64,000 nucleotides of DNA from an uncultured Naasia sp. (GTDB lineage: Bacteria > Actinomycetota > Actinomycetes > Actinomycetales > Microbacteriaceae). Made by a program: the position numbers and the translations under genes. This document shows positions 1-8,943 of the stretch, piece after piece. The stretch lies in NCBI GenBank assembly GCA_913778905.1, contig CAJYYA010000001.1, forward strand, positions 221,327 to 285,326, given 5' to 3'. The notes under the pieces are model-generated. The model was not told the DNA's origin, made no database searches, and worked only from the letters and a program-made list of their open reading frames with translations. Every line of letters begins with the position of its first letter. Position 1 is the stretch's first letter.

Positions 1-92
1 GCGTTCGGGGAATGCCCGACGGGCTGTCAGGCGTTGTCCCCCTCGCGCCCATCCGGGCGACGCCCACTCGGGCAGTGAGAGAAGGAGTCGCC

Positions 93-956
93 ATGTCTGT
101 CGTCGTCACCGGAGCAACCGGCCAGCTGGGCCGCCTCGCCGTGTCCCATCTCATCGCGCGCGGGGTAGCCCCCGCCGACATCGTCGCGGTCGGGCGCAAC
201 GGCGAGCGACTCGCCGAGCTCGACGCGTCCGGCGTGCGCACGGCCGTCGCGGACTATTCCGATGCCGCCGCCCTGGACGCCGCCTTCGCTGGAGCAGAGA
301 CGCTCGTCCTCATCTCGAGCAGCGAGGTCGGACAGCGCGCCGCGCAGCACGGAAATGCCATCGACGCCGCCGTGCGCGCCGGAATCCGTCGAGTGGTCTA
401 CACGAGCGCCCCGCACGCCAACTCCTCGGCGCTGATTCTCGCCCCTGAGCACAAGGCCACCGAGGAACTGCTGCAGGCGTCGCCGCTCGAGGTCACCGTC
501 CTCCGCAACAACTGGTACAACGAGAATTACGAGTCGTCGCTCGGCCAGGCCGCCCAGTCCGGCGCCTACCTGGCGAGCACCGGCCAGGGCCGCGTCGCCA
601 GCGCGTCGCGCGACGACTACGCGGAGGCGATCGCCGCCGTCGTGACCTCGGATGTCCACGGTGGCGAGGTCTACGAACTCGCAGGCGACACCGCCTGGGA
701 TGGCGAGGACTTCGCCGCCGCAGCCACGGAGGTGCTGGGGCGCCCCATCATCTTCCGCTCGGTGGAGCCGGGCGAGCACCTCGAGATCCTCCGTTCCGCG
801 GGACTCGACGAGGGAACCGCCGGGTTCGTCGTCGCCCTAGACGGCAACATCCGCGATGGCCTGCTCGACGGGCCGTCGGATGTGCTGTCCGGTCTGATCG
901 GCCGCCCGACGACCCCGCTGATCGACACTCTCCGCAAGGCCGCCGCCGCGAGCTGA
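93..956 (+). CDS. NmrA-like NAD(P)-binding oxidoreductase (QOR2/YtfG type)
   Basis: A 287-residue atypical short-chain dehydrogenase. The N-terminus VVVTGATGQLG is the glycine-rich dinucleotide-binding loop (about residues 2-12), and the remainder fits the NmrA/QOR2 group, which reduces quinones or other small carbonyl compounds with NADPH. There is no Tyr-x-x-x-Lys catalytic pair of classical SDRs. I chose the ATG at 93 because GAAGGAG lies just upstream and the reading begins directly with the first beta strand; the frame stays open further upstream but without family-like sequence. The gene converges on the operon ending at 1107, with paired hairpins between them. The substrate is unknown. 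Confidence 0.85.
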   Translation: MSVVVTGATGQLGRLAVSHLIARGVAPADIVAVGRNGERLAELDASGVRTAVADYSDAAALDAAFAGAETLVLISSSEVGQRAAQHGNAIDAAVRAGIRRVVYTSAPHANSSALILAPEHKATEELLQASPLEVTVLRNNWYNENYESSLGQAAQSGAYLASTGQGRVASASRDDYAEAIAAVVTSDVHGGEVYELAGDTAWDGEDFAAAATEVLGRPIIFRSVEPGEHLEILRSAGLDEGTAGFVVALDGNIRDGLLDGPSDVLSGLIGRPTTPLIDTLRKAAAAS

Positions 957-998
957 GTCGGCGCCTGGCGGGCCTCTAAATGCTTCGCTACTCGGCCG

Positions 999-1031
999 TA
1001 GGCCCCACGTGCGTTGAGCACAAGGGGCCTA
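999..1031. terminator. Inverted repeat, probable terminator for the oxidoreductase gene
   Basis: TAGGCCCC (999-1006) pairs with GGGGCCTA (1024-1031), and an inner GTGC/GCAC pair extends the stem. It lies 40 bp after the stop of the plus-strand gene. There is no T-tract, as is common for terminators in high-GC actinobacteria. Confidence 0.55.
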
Positions 1032-1046
1032 AGGCACGGGGCGCTT

Positions 1047-1084
1047 GGCGGCCTACTCGACATCCAGATGTCGAGCAGGCCGCC
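1047..1084. terminator. Strong hairpin between convergent genes
   Basis: GGCGGCCT (1047-1054) pairs with AGGCCGCC (1077-1084) and the inner CTCGACAT pairs with ATGTCGAG, leaving a tiny loop. It sits 23 bp past the stop of the minus-strand operon and so probably ends that operon. Confidence 0.7.
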
Positions 1085-1106
1085 CGGCCGTACCGACAGC
1101 CCGCGC

Positions 1107-2003
1107 TCAGATCCGGTAGAAGCTTCGCGCCGTACCCGCGAACATCTGCTCGCGCTCCGGGCGGGTGAAGCCAGCCGTCAGCTCGTCGAAGGCCTGGTAC
1201 AGCGCCGTCATCGTCGAGTACAGGCCGTCGACCGGGAAGTTGCTGGCGAACATCACGCGGTCCGAGCCGAACGCGTCGATGGTGGGCGCGACGACCTTGC
1301 GGAGCGACTCGATCGTCCACTTCTGGTCGGTCGTTCCGATCGCGGAGACCTTGACGACCACGTTGGGGCACGATGCGATGTCGTCGAGGCCCCGCCGCCA
1401 CTCGGCGAGCGTCTCATCGTCGCGACCGGCCGGCATCCCCAGGTGGTCGAGCACGATGCGGGTGTCGCTGAAATCGCGTGCGAGGGTCGCGGCCTCGGGC
1501 AGTTGCGATCCGAAGACCTGGAGGTCGAACGACAGCCCCAGCGGCTCGAGCCGAGCGAACGCCTCCCGCCACGCCGGCTCCCGCATGATGCCGGGCCGAT
1601 CCGTGTGGGTGAAGCGCGGGTCCGGGTGCCAGTTCAGGATGTGGCGGATGCCGCGCACCGACGGGATCGCCGCCAAGTCCTCGAGCAGCTCGATGGCGTC
1701 GACGTTCGAGAGGTCGGCCTTCGCCACCTGGGCGGCGGGCAACGGCGAGTGCTCTCGGATGACCTCGTCGATCCAGCGCGCTTCCACTCGGGGATCGCCG
1801 GCTCCGTTCTCGATGTGCACCGACGCCGCGATGGGCAGATCGGCGATGTCCGCCCGATAGTCGGCGAGCGTGTAGTCGCGCCGCAGGGCTCGATCGTCGC
1901 CGTGATAGCGATCGGTCGGCGCATCCGGTCCCAGCCACGGATAACCCAGCTCCAGGCGGGCGAGGTGGTGGTGCGGGTCGACGATGTCGAAATCGAAAGT
2001 CAC
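1107..2003 (-). CDS. Amidohydrolase-2 family lactonase-like hydrolase
   Basis: 298 residues of the metal-dependent amidohydrolase_2 family, whose members include L-fuconolactonase, L-rhamnonolactonase and 2-pyrone-4,6-dicarboxylate lactonase. The N-terminal DPHHHL carries the HxH metal ligands; LDHLG (mid) and the late SNFPVDG are the usual strand-end motifs, with Asp replaced by Asn in SNFP. The GTG start at 2003 overlaps the previous stop (GTGA), so translation is coupled. As last gene of the sugar operon it most likely opens an aldonolactone made by one of the operon dehydrogenases. The exact substrate cannot be read from sequence. Confidence 0.85.
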   Translation of the reverse strand: MTFDFDIVDPHHHLARLELGYPWLGPDAPTDRYHGDDRALRRDYTLADYRADIADLPIAASVHIENGAGDPRVEARWIDEVIREHSPLPAAQVAKADLSNVDAIELLEDLAAIPSVRGIRHILNWHPDPRFTHTDRPGIMREPAWREAFARLEPLGLSFDLQVFGSQLPEAATLARDFSDTRIVLDHLGMPAGRDDETLAEWRRGLDDIASCPNVVVKVSAIGTTDQKWTIESLRKVVAPTIDAFGSDRVMFASNFPVDGLYSTMTALYQAFDELTAGFTRPEREQMFAGTARSFYRI

Positions 2004-2944
2004 GAGCGAGCCTCCCCCGCGTCCGAGCGACGCGCGATGGTCTGGATGATGCCGGTGTGGTCGAGGTCTCCGGATCCGCTCTCGACCATGTCGGCGAAGA
2101 GCTCCTCGACGACGTGGGCGACCGGGAGTTCGAGGCCCTGCGCGCGCGCCGCTTCCGCGACGAAGCGCAAGTCCTTGAGCTGGTTCTTCCCGCTGCCGCC
2201 CTCGGCGTAATCGTCGGTCAGCCACTTGACCGACTTCTGGCTCAGGACCTCGGATGAGGCGAGCCCGCCCGAGAGGATCTCGATGAGCGCCTGCTGGTCC
2301 AGCCCGGCACGGCGCGCGAGCAGGAGCGCCTCAGAGATCGCGGTCACGGTCGAGGCGACGATGACCTGATTGCAGAGCTTCGCGAGCGCCCCGGTTCCCG
2401 AGGCCCCGAAGACGCGGACGGTGCGGCCGTAGTGTTCGAAGACGGGGAGCACCTCGGCGATAGCGGACTCCTCTCCGCCGACCATGAGGCTGAGCGTGCC
2501 GCGAGCTGCGCCGATCGTGCCGCCGCTCATGGGCGCATCGACGACGCGGACGCCGTGCTCGGCGAGCATCCGCTCGGCGAAGTCGGCGACCGCGACGGGC
2601 GAGATGGTGCCGTGCACCACGAGGACGGGCGATCCGATGCCCTGCTCTTCCCACCCGGCCAGGAGGCCGTCGGCGCGGAAGACGAGCTCCTCGACCTGAG
2701 GCAGGTCCGGAAGCACGGTGAGAGTCACGGGTCGAGCCGCACCAGCGGGACGTTCGACCTCGACGGCGCCCGCCGCGACCGCCTCCGCCGCCTTGCCCGG
2801 GGTCCGGTTCCACACCCTGGGCGCGGCCCCCGCCTCGGCGAGACGGATCGCGATGGGCAGACCCATCGGGCCGAGTCCGCAGAGGCCCACCTCCGTAGAC
2901 GACGGAGCCCGCGAAGCACTCACGGCACCAGCGGCTCCGGTCAT
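2000..2944 (-). CDS. beta-Hydroxyacid dehydrogenase (HIBADH / L-threonate dehydrogenase-like)
   Basis: 314 residues. GLCGLGPMGLPIAIRL (about residues 20-35) is the NAD(P)-binding Rossmann motif, DAPMSGGTIGA is the substrate-binding loop, and GTGALAKLCNQ holds the catalytic Lys of the 3-hydroxyisobutyrate / tartronate-semialdehyde / threonate dehydrogenase family. The start ATG overlaps the upstream stop (ATGA) and the stop overlaps the next gene start. In this context the likely role is oxidation of a four- or five-carbon hydroxy acid, or reduction of a semialdehyde, derived from the imported sugar or sugar acid. Confidence 0.88.
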   Translation of the reverse strand: MTGAAGAVSASRAPSSTEVGLCGLGPMGLPIAIRLAEAGAAPRVWNRTPGKAAEAVAAGAVEVERPAGAARPVTLTVLPDLPQVEELVFRADGLLAGWEEQGIGSPVLVVHGTISPVAVADFAERMLAEHGVRVVDAPMSGGTIGAARGTLSLMVGGEESAIAEVLPVFEHYGRTVRVFGASGTGALAKLCNQVIVASTVTAISEALLLARRAGLDQQALIEILSGGLASSEVLSQKSVKWLTDDYAEGGSGKNQLKDLRFVAEAARAQGLELPVAHVVEELFADMVESGSGDLDHTGIIQTIARRSDAGEARS

Positions 2945-3843
2945 GCGCGCACCGGCTGCAACAGGCCCCCGCCGACGTCTTCGAATGCGACGGTCGCCTC
3001 GAAGCCGAGTTGCTCCCGCGCGCGGGTGAGGTCGAGTCCGACCTCGCGTCCCGACAGTCCCTGCACGGGAACATCCGGGATGACCGCCGCGGCTGCAGCG
3101 GTCGTGTCGTCGGAGAGATAGGTGAGCGGCGCGGCCACGAGAATGCCGGGGGCGGCAGGCGTGGAGCGGAGCAGCGCGGCCTCGATGGCGCGGGCGGCAT
3201 CCGTCACGTCCAGGTAGCTCCAGCCCTCGTAAGCCTGGCGCACGGCCTGCTCGTCGAGCGCTGCCCGCACGTGCGCGGCGAAGCGCGCTCCCCCGTCGAG
3301 CGTGATGTCGCGGACCAGCGGAAAACGCAGGCCGGTCAATTCCAGCCCCCAGGTCGCGTGCGCCATCCGGGCGGCCTGCTCGTTCGCGTCCTTCGACAGC
3401 GAGTAGCTGTCGCCGAACGCTGTGGGCTCGGTCTCGTCGTAGGGCAGGTGCGTCGGCGGCTTGAGTCGACCGAGCGGGAGTCCGCTGGCGTTGATGCTCG
3501 AGGCGTAGACGACTTTCTGCACGCCCAGCGAGGCCGCGATCGAGAAGACGGCGTAGGTGCCGACCGTGTTGATCCGATAGGTGGAGATGTCGTCGGTGAC
3601 GTCCATCCCCGCGATCCCACCCAGATGGACGACCGCGTCGGCACCGGCGAGAGCGGCCCGGAGCGCACCCTCGTCGGTGATGTCCCCGACGGCCCACGCG
3701 ATCCCGTCCATCGGCGCCTCGGGCGACAGGTCGAACCCGGTGACCAGGGCACCGGCCGCGACGAGATGCGCGACGGTCGCTCGGCCGATGAGGCCGGCGG
3801 CTCCGGTGACGACGATGCGTGAGCCGTCGAGGCGGTCGATCAC
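2941..3843 (-). CDS. NAD-dependent epimerase/dehydratase-type SDR (sugar or aldonate dehydrogenase)
   Basis: 300 residues, extended SDR. IVVTGAAGLIG is the GxxGxxG NAD site; YASSINASG and the downstream YSLSKDANEQ give the Ser and the Tyr-x-x-x-Lys catalytic group. Close relatives include uronate dehydrogenase and D-erythronate dehydrogenase (DenD), so it probably oxidises a sugar or aldonate with NAD. The GTG start at 3843 sits in a 4-nt overlap with the permease stop. Placed between importer and lactonase, it is the best candidate for the first oxidation step. Confidence 0.85.
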   Translation of the reverse strand: MIDRLDGSRIVVTGAAGLIGRATVAHLVAAGALVTGFDLSPEAPMDGIAWAVGDITDEGALRAALAGADAVVHLGGIAGMDVTDDISTYRINTVGTYAVFSIAASLGVQKVVYASSINASGLPLGRLKPPTHLPYDETEPTAFGDSYSLSKDANEQAARMAHATWGLELTGLRFPLVRDITLDGGARFAAHVRAALDEQAVRQAYEGWSYLDVTDAARAIEAALLRSTPAAPGILVAAPLTYLSDDTTAAAAAVIPDVPVQGLSGREVGLDLTRAREQLGFEATVAFEDVGGGLLQPVRA

Positions 3844-4871
3844 TTGGTCTCTGCCTCCGCGAGTGCGGGCTCGCCGGCCACCGGGGTGCCCGGACCGGTG
3901 CCGCGCTTGAGGATCGGCCACCCCTTGGCGCCCTGGTCGAGAGCGACGGCGATCACGACGACCGAGCCGGTCACGATCTGCTCGTAGAAGCTCGGCACGT
4001 TGAGCAGCACGAGGCCGTTCGTCAGGGCGCCGAGGATGAGCGCACCGACGAGGGTCCCGGCGATGCGGCCCTCACCGCCCATGAGGTTCGCGCCGCCGAT
4101 GACGGCCGCCGCGATCGCGGTGAGGAGGTACGGGCTGCCACCCTCGGTCTGGGCCGCGTTGATGCGGGCGACGAGGATGAGGCCGGCGAGGCCTGCGAGT
4201 CCGCCCGAGAGCGCGTAGACCATGACCTTGACGCGGTTGACGCGGATGCCGGAGAGCCAGGCGGTCTCCTCGCTGCCGCCGACGGCGATGACGTTCTCGC
4301 CGAAGACCGTGCGACGCAGCACCAGCCAGCAGAGGATGCCGACGACCGCGACGATGACGACCATGACCGGGACGCCGCCGATGTAGCTGTTGAGCATCAG
4401 GATGAACTCCTGCGGGATGTTGTAGACCGGCTTGCCGTCGGTGGTGACGTAGGCGAGGCCCTGGAAGATGCTCATGGTGCCCAGCGTCGCGATGAAGGGC
4501 GGCAGCTTGAGCCTCGTGATGAGCAGGCCGTTGACGACGCCGCAGGCGAGGCCCGCCGCGATACCGATGATCAGCGCGAGGAACGGCGAGACGCCGTTGG
4601 CCGTCATCAGTGTGGCGGAGATGATGCCGACGACGCTCGCGATCGATCCGACCGACAGGTCGATACCACCGGTGATGATCACGAAGGTGACACCGAGGCC
4701 GATGATCGCGTTGATGCTGGCGGCGACCGCGATGTCGCGCAGGTTGCCGGGGGTGAGGAAGTTGTTGTTGAGGATGCCGAAGATGGCGAAGATGAGGATC
4801 GCGGCACCGTAGATGCCGACCTCCTGGACGTTGATCCGGCGCCGTTCGCGCACGGGAGCTGCCTTGTTCAT
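3840..4871 (-). CDS. Ribose-type ABC sugar transporter permease (RbsC family)
   Basis: 343 residues, almost entirely hydrophobic, with eight to ten predicted membrane segments. GGIDLSVGSIASVVG is the RbsC/BPD_transp_2 signature and GGANLMGGEGRIAGT is the cytoplasmic coupling loop. It forms the membrane pore with the ATPase encoded immediately upstream (ATGA overlap at 4868-4871). The C-terminal 20 residues are an Ala/Glu/Pro-rich cytoplasmic tail. A single permease is normal for this transporter class, as a homodimer. Confidence 0.93.
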   Translation of the reverse strand: MNKAAPVRERRRINVQEVGIYGAAILIFAIFGILNNNFLTPGNLRDIAVAASINAIIGLGVTFVIITGGIDLSVGSIASVVGIISATLMTANGVSPFLALIIGIAAGLACGVVNGLLITRLKLPPFIATLGTMSIFQGLAYVTTDGKPVYNIPQEFILMLNSYIGGVPVMVVIVAVVGILCWLVLRRTVFGENVIAVGGSEETAWLSGIRVNRVKVMVYALSGGLAGLAGLILVARINAAQTEGGSPYLLTAIAAAVIGGANLMGGEGRIAGTLVGALILGALTNGLVLLNVPSFYEQIVTGSVVVIAVALDQGAKGWPILKRGTGPGTPVAGEPALAEAETK

Positions 4872-6367
4872 TGCTGTCCTTCCGCGACGCCCATGGCGCT
4901 CGCTACCAAATTCTGTTCGGTGATCGCGTCGCCGCTGAAAGAGCCGGCGAAGGCTCCGGCGCGCATGACGAGCACCCGGTCGCTGAGAGAGATGATCTCG
5001 GGGAGGTCGGAGGAGACGACGATGATCGAGTTCCCCTCCGACGCGAGCTTGTCGATGAGCTTGTAGATCTCGACGCGGCCGCCGACGTCGACGCCCTTCG
5101 TCGGCTCGTCGAAGAGATAGGTGGTGGCGCCCCGCCAGGTCCACTTGGCGATGACGACCTTCTGCTGATTCCCGCCGGAGAATTGGCGGGCATTGAGTCG
5201 CACGTTGTCCGGACGCAGCGACATGCTCTGCGTCTGCTCGGTCGCGATGCGGATTTGCTTGGCCTTGCTGACGAAGGGCCCGTACTTGTTGAACTGCCTG
5301 TCGGCCGTCATCGCGATGTTCGCATAGGCGGGGATCTGCAGCGCGAGCCCCTGGCGCTTGCGCTCTTCGGGGATGAAGGCGATACCGGCGGCGCGGCTGG
5401 AGTGCGGGTCGGTGATCTTGACGTGCTTGCCCGCGATCGTCACGGACCCGGAGCACCCTGCATCCGCGCGGATGATGGCCCGGAGGAACTCGGTCCGACC
5501 GGAACCCACGAGCCCGGCGATGCCGACGACCTCCCCCCGGCGCACCTCGAGCGACAGTGGCTGGGGGTGACGCGGGTGCTGCACGCCGTTCGCGACGAAG
5601 TGGACAGGGGCGTCGGCTCGCACGGGGTGCTCGCGCGTGAAGCTCAGCAGCTCGCGGCCGACCATCTTCTGCACGATCTCCTTGTCGTCCGTCTCCGCGA
5701 TCGTCGAACGGAACGCGGTGCGGCCGTCGCGGAGGACGACCACGCTGTCGGAGACCCGCATGACCTCGGGCATCTTGTGCGAGACGAAGAGCACCGCGAC
5801 CTGCCGCTCGGCCACGATCTCGCGGACCCGCTCGAGGACCTGGACCGCGTTGTGCTCGAGCATGCTCGTGGTCGGCTCGTCGAGCGCGATGATCTTCGCG
5901 TCGAAGGCGAACGCCCGGGCGATAGCCATGGCCTGTCGCTCGGCAGGGCTCAGCAGGGCGACCTTGTCGGTCGCCTTCACCGGGAAGCCCATGAGCAGCA
6001 TGTCGGCGATGACACCGGCGACGGCCTCCTTGGCGCGCTTCCGGTCGTCACGGCCGCGGCCGATCATCACGTTCTGCGCGACGGTCAGCTGCGGGACCAC
6101 CGCGGGCTCCTGCTGGGCGATGACGATGCCGTCGGCGAGCGCCCGGCGCGGGGAGTAGTCCTCGCGCCGGACGCCGTCGATGGTGATCGATCCGCTGTCG
6201 GGACTGAGCGCGCCGCCGAGGATGCCCAGCAGCGTGCTCTTCCCCGCGCCGTTCTCGCCGGCGATGGTGCAGATCTCCCCCGCGTGGACCTGGAAGGTCA
6301 CGTGGTCGAGGGCTCGCACCCCGGGAAAGCTCTTCGCGATCCCGTCGATGTCGAGAAGGGGTTTCAT
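4868..6367 (-). CDS. Ribose-type ABC transporter ATPase with two nucleotide-binding domains (RbsA/MglA family)
   Basis: 499 residues. Domain 1 has Walker A GENGAGKST, a signature of the form LSPAERQ and Walker B IIALDEPT. Domain 2 has the degenerate P-loop GLVGSGRTE, signature FSGGNQQK and Walker B FDEPTKGVDVGG; such asymmetry is typical of RbsA/MglA/XylG. It energises the permease encoded next. I use the ATG at 6367; an in-frame GTG at 6379 would add four residues and cannot be excluded. Most bacterial RbsA proteins read SGG in domain 1, so the SPA version here is slightly divergent. Confidence 0.92.
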   Translation of the reverse strand: MKPLLDIDGIAKSFPGVRALDHVTFQVHAGEICTIAGENGAGKSTLLGILGGALSPDSGSITIDGVRREDYSPRRALADGIVIAQQEPAVVPQLTVAQNVMIGRGRDDRKRAKEAVAGVIADMLLMGFPVKATDKVALLSPAERQAMAIARAFAFDAKIIALDEPTTSMLEHNAVQVLERVREIVAERQVAVLFVSHKMPEVMRVSDSVVVLRDGRTAFRSTIAETDDKEIVQKMVGRELLSFTREHPVRADAPVHFVANGVQHPRHPQPLSLEVRRGEVVGIAGLVGSGRTEFLRAIIRADAGCSGSVTIAGKHVKITDPHSSRAAGIAFIPEERKRQGLALQIPAYANIAMTADRQFNKYGPFVSKAKQIRIATEQTQSMSLRPDNVRLNARQFSGGNQQKVVIAKWTWRGATTYLFDEPTKGVDVGGRVEIYKLIDKLASEGNSIIVVSSDLPEIISLSDRVLVMRAGAFAGSFSGDAITEQNLVASAMGVAEGQQ

Positions 6368-6418
6368 TGAATCGATCACTCTCTACTTCGTCGTACTAGC
6401 GGTGATGATGCGTCTCGA

Positions 6419-7483
6419 TCAGGGCATGCCGGTCGCGTACTGCGACACGTTCTCCGAGTCGATGACGAAGGCCGGGACCTCGATCCACGCGGGGACCTGC
6501 TTGCCGGCGAGCAGCCAGAGTCCGGCGTCGACGCCTGCGGCGCCTTCGACGCCGGGCTTCTGCGAGACCGTGGCGGTCAGGTTGCCGTTTTGGATCTCCT
6601 TCTTCGCCTGCGGGATTCCATCGGTGCCGACGAGCAGGATCTGTCCGGTCTTGCCGGCGCGCTCGATCGCGGTCGCGACGCCGAAGGCCATTCCGTCATT
6701 CTGGACGTAGAACGCCTTGATGTCGGGGTTGGCCGTCAGCATGGCGGTGGCGATGTCCTGGGCCTTGGTCTGGTCCCAGTTCGCGGTCTGCGAGGCGACG
6801 AGCTTGAGGTTCGTGTGCTTTTCGAGTCCGTTCTTGAATCCCTGACCGCGGTTGAGCGCGTTGGAGGATCCGGGGTCACCCTCGACCATTGCGACGTCCC
6901 CGCCGTTCGGCAGCTTCTCCGAAATGAAGTCGGCGGCGGACTCACCCGTGGTGAGCGAGTCGGGGCCCGAGTAGACGACGCCGGGGAGGGTGCCCTTGGC
7001 GTCATTCAGGACGGCCACCGGCACGCCCTTCGCGAGCGCCTCGGAGAAGACCGAGTCGAGGCCGGTGGCCGAGATCGGCGACGCGAGCAGGATGCTGCAG
7101 TTCTGGTTGAGCGCGCTCTTGGCCTTGTCCAGCTGCTCGGTGATGGAGGACTCGTCGTTGACGGCGAAGATCTGCGACTTCATGCCGAGCTCCTTCGCGC
7201 GCTTCTCGACGCCGTCGGCGACGAACGACCAGTACTCGTTCGAGAGGGTCCGGGTCACGTAGCAGACGGTCGCGTCGGCGGGGACGGTCGGGGCGCCCAA
7301 GCTCTTCAGCACGTCGTCGTAGGGCGTGACGCCGTCGGCCTGGACGAGGGAGGTGATGTTCGCGGATCCCTCGGAGGAGCCACCGGCGGCGGGGCCGTCC
7401 GGGGTCGCCGAGCAACCGGCGAGGCCGACCGCGAAGACCGCCGCGGCGACGACCGCCGAGGAGCGGAGGATGGTGCGGGACAT
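6419..7483 (-). CDS. Substrate-binding lipoprotein of the ribose-type ABC importer
   Basis: 354 residues. A short signal peptide ends in a VGLAGC lipobox, so the mature protein would be lipid-anchored at Cys24. The rest is a periplasmic-binding-protein-like sugar receptor (Peripla_BP_4): NEYWSFVADGVEKRAKELG and GTDGIPQAKKEI are typical. The ATG at 7483 follows AAAGG by 7 nt; an ATG at 7498 would add five residues. It lies between the SAF-domain oxidoreductase and the ATPase and should define the substrate specificity of the operon. Confidence 0.92.
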   Translation of the reverse strand: MSRTILRSSAVVAAAVFAVGLAGCSATPDGPAAGGSSEGSANITSLVQADGVTPYDDVLKSLGAPTVPADATVCYVTRTLSNEYWSFVADGVEKRAKELGMKSQIFAVNDESSITEQLDKAKSALNQNCSILLASPISATGLDSVFSEALAKGVPVAVLNDAKGTLPGVVYSGPDSLTTGESAADFISEKLPNGGDVAMVEGDPGSSNALNRGQGFKNGLEKHTNLKLVASQTANWDQTKAQDIATAMLTANPDIKAFYVQNDGMAFGVATAIERAGKTGQILLVGTDGIPQAKKEIQNGNLTATVSQKPGVEGAAGVDAGLWLLAGKQVPAWIEVPAFVIDSENVSQYATGMP

Positions 7484-7536
7484 GGTGTTGCCTTTCATCT
7501 TCGGAAGGTGGGGTGCAGGAGGAAAGATGCTGTGGG

Positions 7537-8877
7537 TCACTCGGCGACGAACATGGCTTCGGTCTCACGGCGCAGCTCCAGCGCGGTCGTGAGCGAGTCG
7601 TCCATCTTCACGTCGTCCCAGTTGACGATGCCGCCCTTGGGCACGTCGTTCAGGAGTTCGACGTGGTGGGCCAAGGCGACGGGGAGGGCGTGGGTGGCCA
7701 TCGAACGCTTGGCGGAGACGAGCTTGCCCCAGACGGTGAAGCCGCCTTCGCCGTCGAGGAACTCACCGGCCTTCAGGTCCTTCTTGGCGCAGGCGACGAC
7801 GTCGGCGAAGAATCCCACGGGCGAGCCCGTGGCGACACCGCGGAGGGCGGCGTTGGCGATCGAGATGTTGAGCTCGAGACCGACGTAGTGGTACGGCCGG
7901 TAGAGGGCCGCGTACTGCCCAGTGGGATCCGGGTGCCAGGGGTACTCGACGAAGCACTCGGCGACATACTCGTTGGTCGCCTTCACGACCACGAACATGC
8001 CCTCCTGGGTGTTGTGAGGGATCCAGTCGCCGGCGCGCGTGACGCTCGACATGACATCGACGCTTCCTTCGCGGGCGAGGACTCCACCGACGGAGGAGGG
8101 ACGGCAGATCGTCGCGATCTCCTCGACGTCGCCGGGGGTGAAGGTGAGGCCGTCGTCGGAGGGGACGAGCGACGCGGCATTGGCGACGGCGGCCATCTCG
8201 ATGGCGGCCTTGGTACCGTCGCGGAACGACGTGTGCATGTAGGGGTTGAGCTGGCCGGAGTCGGTGAGCTCCTTGCTGAACTCCCAGTTCTCCCAGACGT
8301 TGTCGGGGTTCATCTCGTGGTAGTGCTCGAGGTACTTGGCGCCCTTGCCGGCGCAGACGACGTCGAAGCCCGAGGTGCGAGCCCAGTCGACGAGCTCCAT
8401 GATGAGGGCGGGCTGGTCGCCGTAGGCCATGGAGTAGACGACCCCTGCCTTCTCGGCGCGGGCGGCGAGCGCAGGACCGGCGAGAGCGTCGGCCTCGACG
8501 GTCACCATGATGATGTGCTGCTTGTTCTCGATGGCGTTGAGCGCGTGCTGGATGCCGATGATCGGGTTGCCCGTCGCCTCGACGATGACGTCGATGTCGG
8601 GGCGGAAGAGGTCGGCCGCCGACGGGATGACGGCGGTCGTGCCGTCGCGCAGGGCGTCCTCGACCGAGTCGACGACGAGCTCGGCCGGCCATTTCGCCAG
8701 CTCGAACGCGCCGCGTCCGCGGGCGACGTTGATGTCGGCGACGCCGACGACGTGGATGCCGGGGATGTTGCGCGCCTGGGACAGGTACATGGTCCCGAAG
8801 CGGCCGGCGCCGATGAGGCCGACGCGGATCGGTTTGCCCGCGGCCTCACGCTGTGAGAGCAGGTGGTGGAGGTTCAT
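7537..8877 (-). CDS. NAD(P)-binding homoserine-dehydrogenase-like oxidoreductase with C-terminal SAF domain
   Basis: 446 residues, first gene of the operon. VGLIGAGRFGTMYL (about 19-32) is a Rossmann loop, followed by ADINVARG and a VEATGNP segment as in homoserine dehydrogenase and Gfo/Idh-like enzymes. The C-terminal region around AKKDLKAGEFLDGEGGF is an SAF (antifreeze/altronate dehydratase-like) domain. This architecture recurs in carbohydrate operons, but I do not know a settled reaction for it. The ATG at 8877 follows GAAAGAAG. Transcription should start under the LacI-type operator at 8944-8957. Confidence 0.8.
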   Translation of the reverse strand: MNLHHLLSQREAAGKPIRVGLIGAGRFGTMYLSQARNIPGIHVVGVADINVARGRGAFELAKWPAELVVDSVEDALRDGTTAVIPSAADLFRPDIDVIVEATGNPIIGIQHALNAIENKQHIIMVTVEADALAGPALAARAEKAGVVYSMAYGDQPALIMELVDWARTSGFDVVCAGKGAKYLEHYHEMNPDNVWENWEFSKELTDSGQLNPYMHTSFRDGTKAAIEMAAVANAASLVPSDDGLTFTPGDVEEIATICRPSSVGGVLAREGSVDVMSSVTRAGDWIPHNTQEGMFVVVKATNEYVAECFVEYPWHPDPTGQYAALYRPYHYVGLELNISIANAALRGVATGSPVGFFADVVACAKKDLKAGEFLDGEGGFTVWGKLVSAKRSMATHALPVALAHHVELLNDVPKGGIVNWDDVKMDDSLTTALELRRETEAMFVAE

Positions 8878-8943
8878 CCGGACTTCTTTCGTGAGACGAA
8901 GACAGCGTCGAACGGATGACCGACGACGTTGTCGAGGCGTTTA

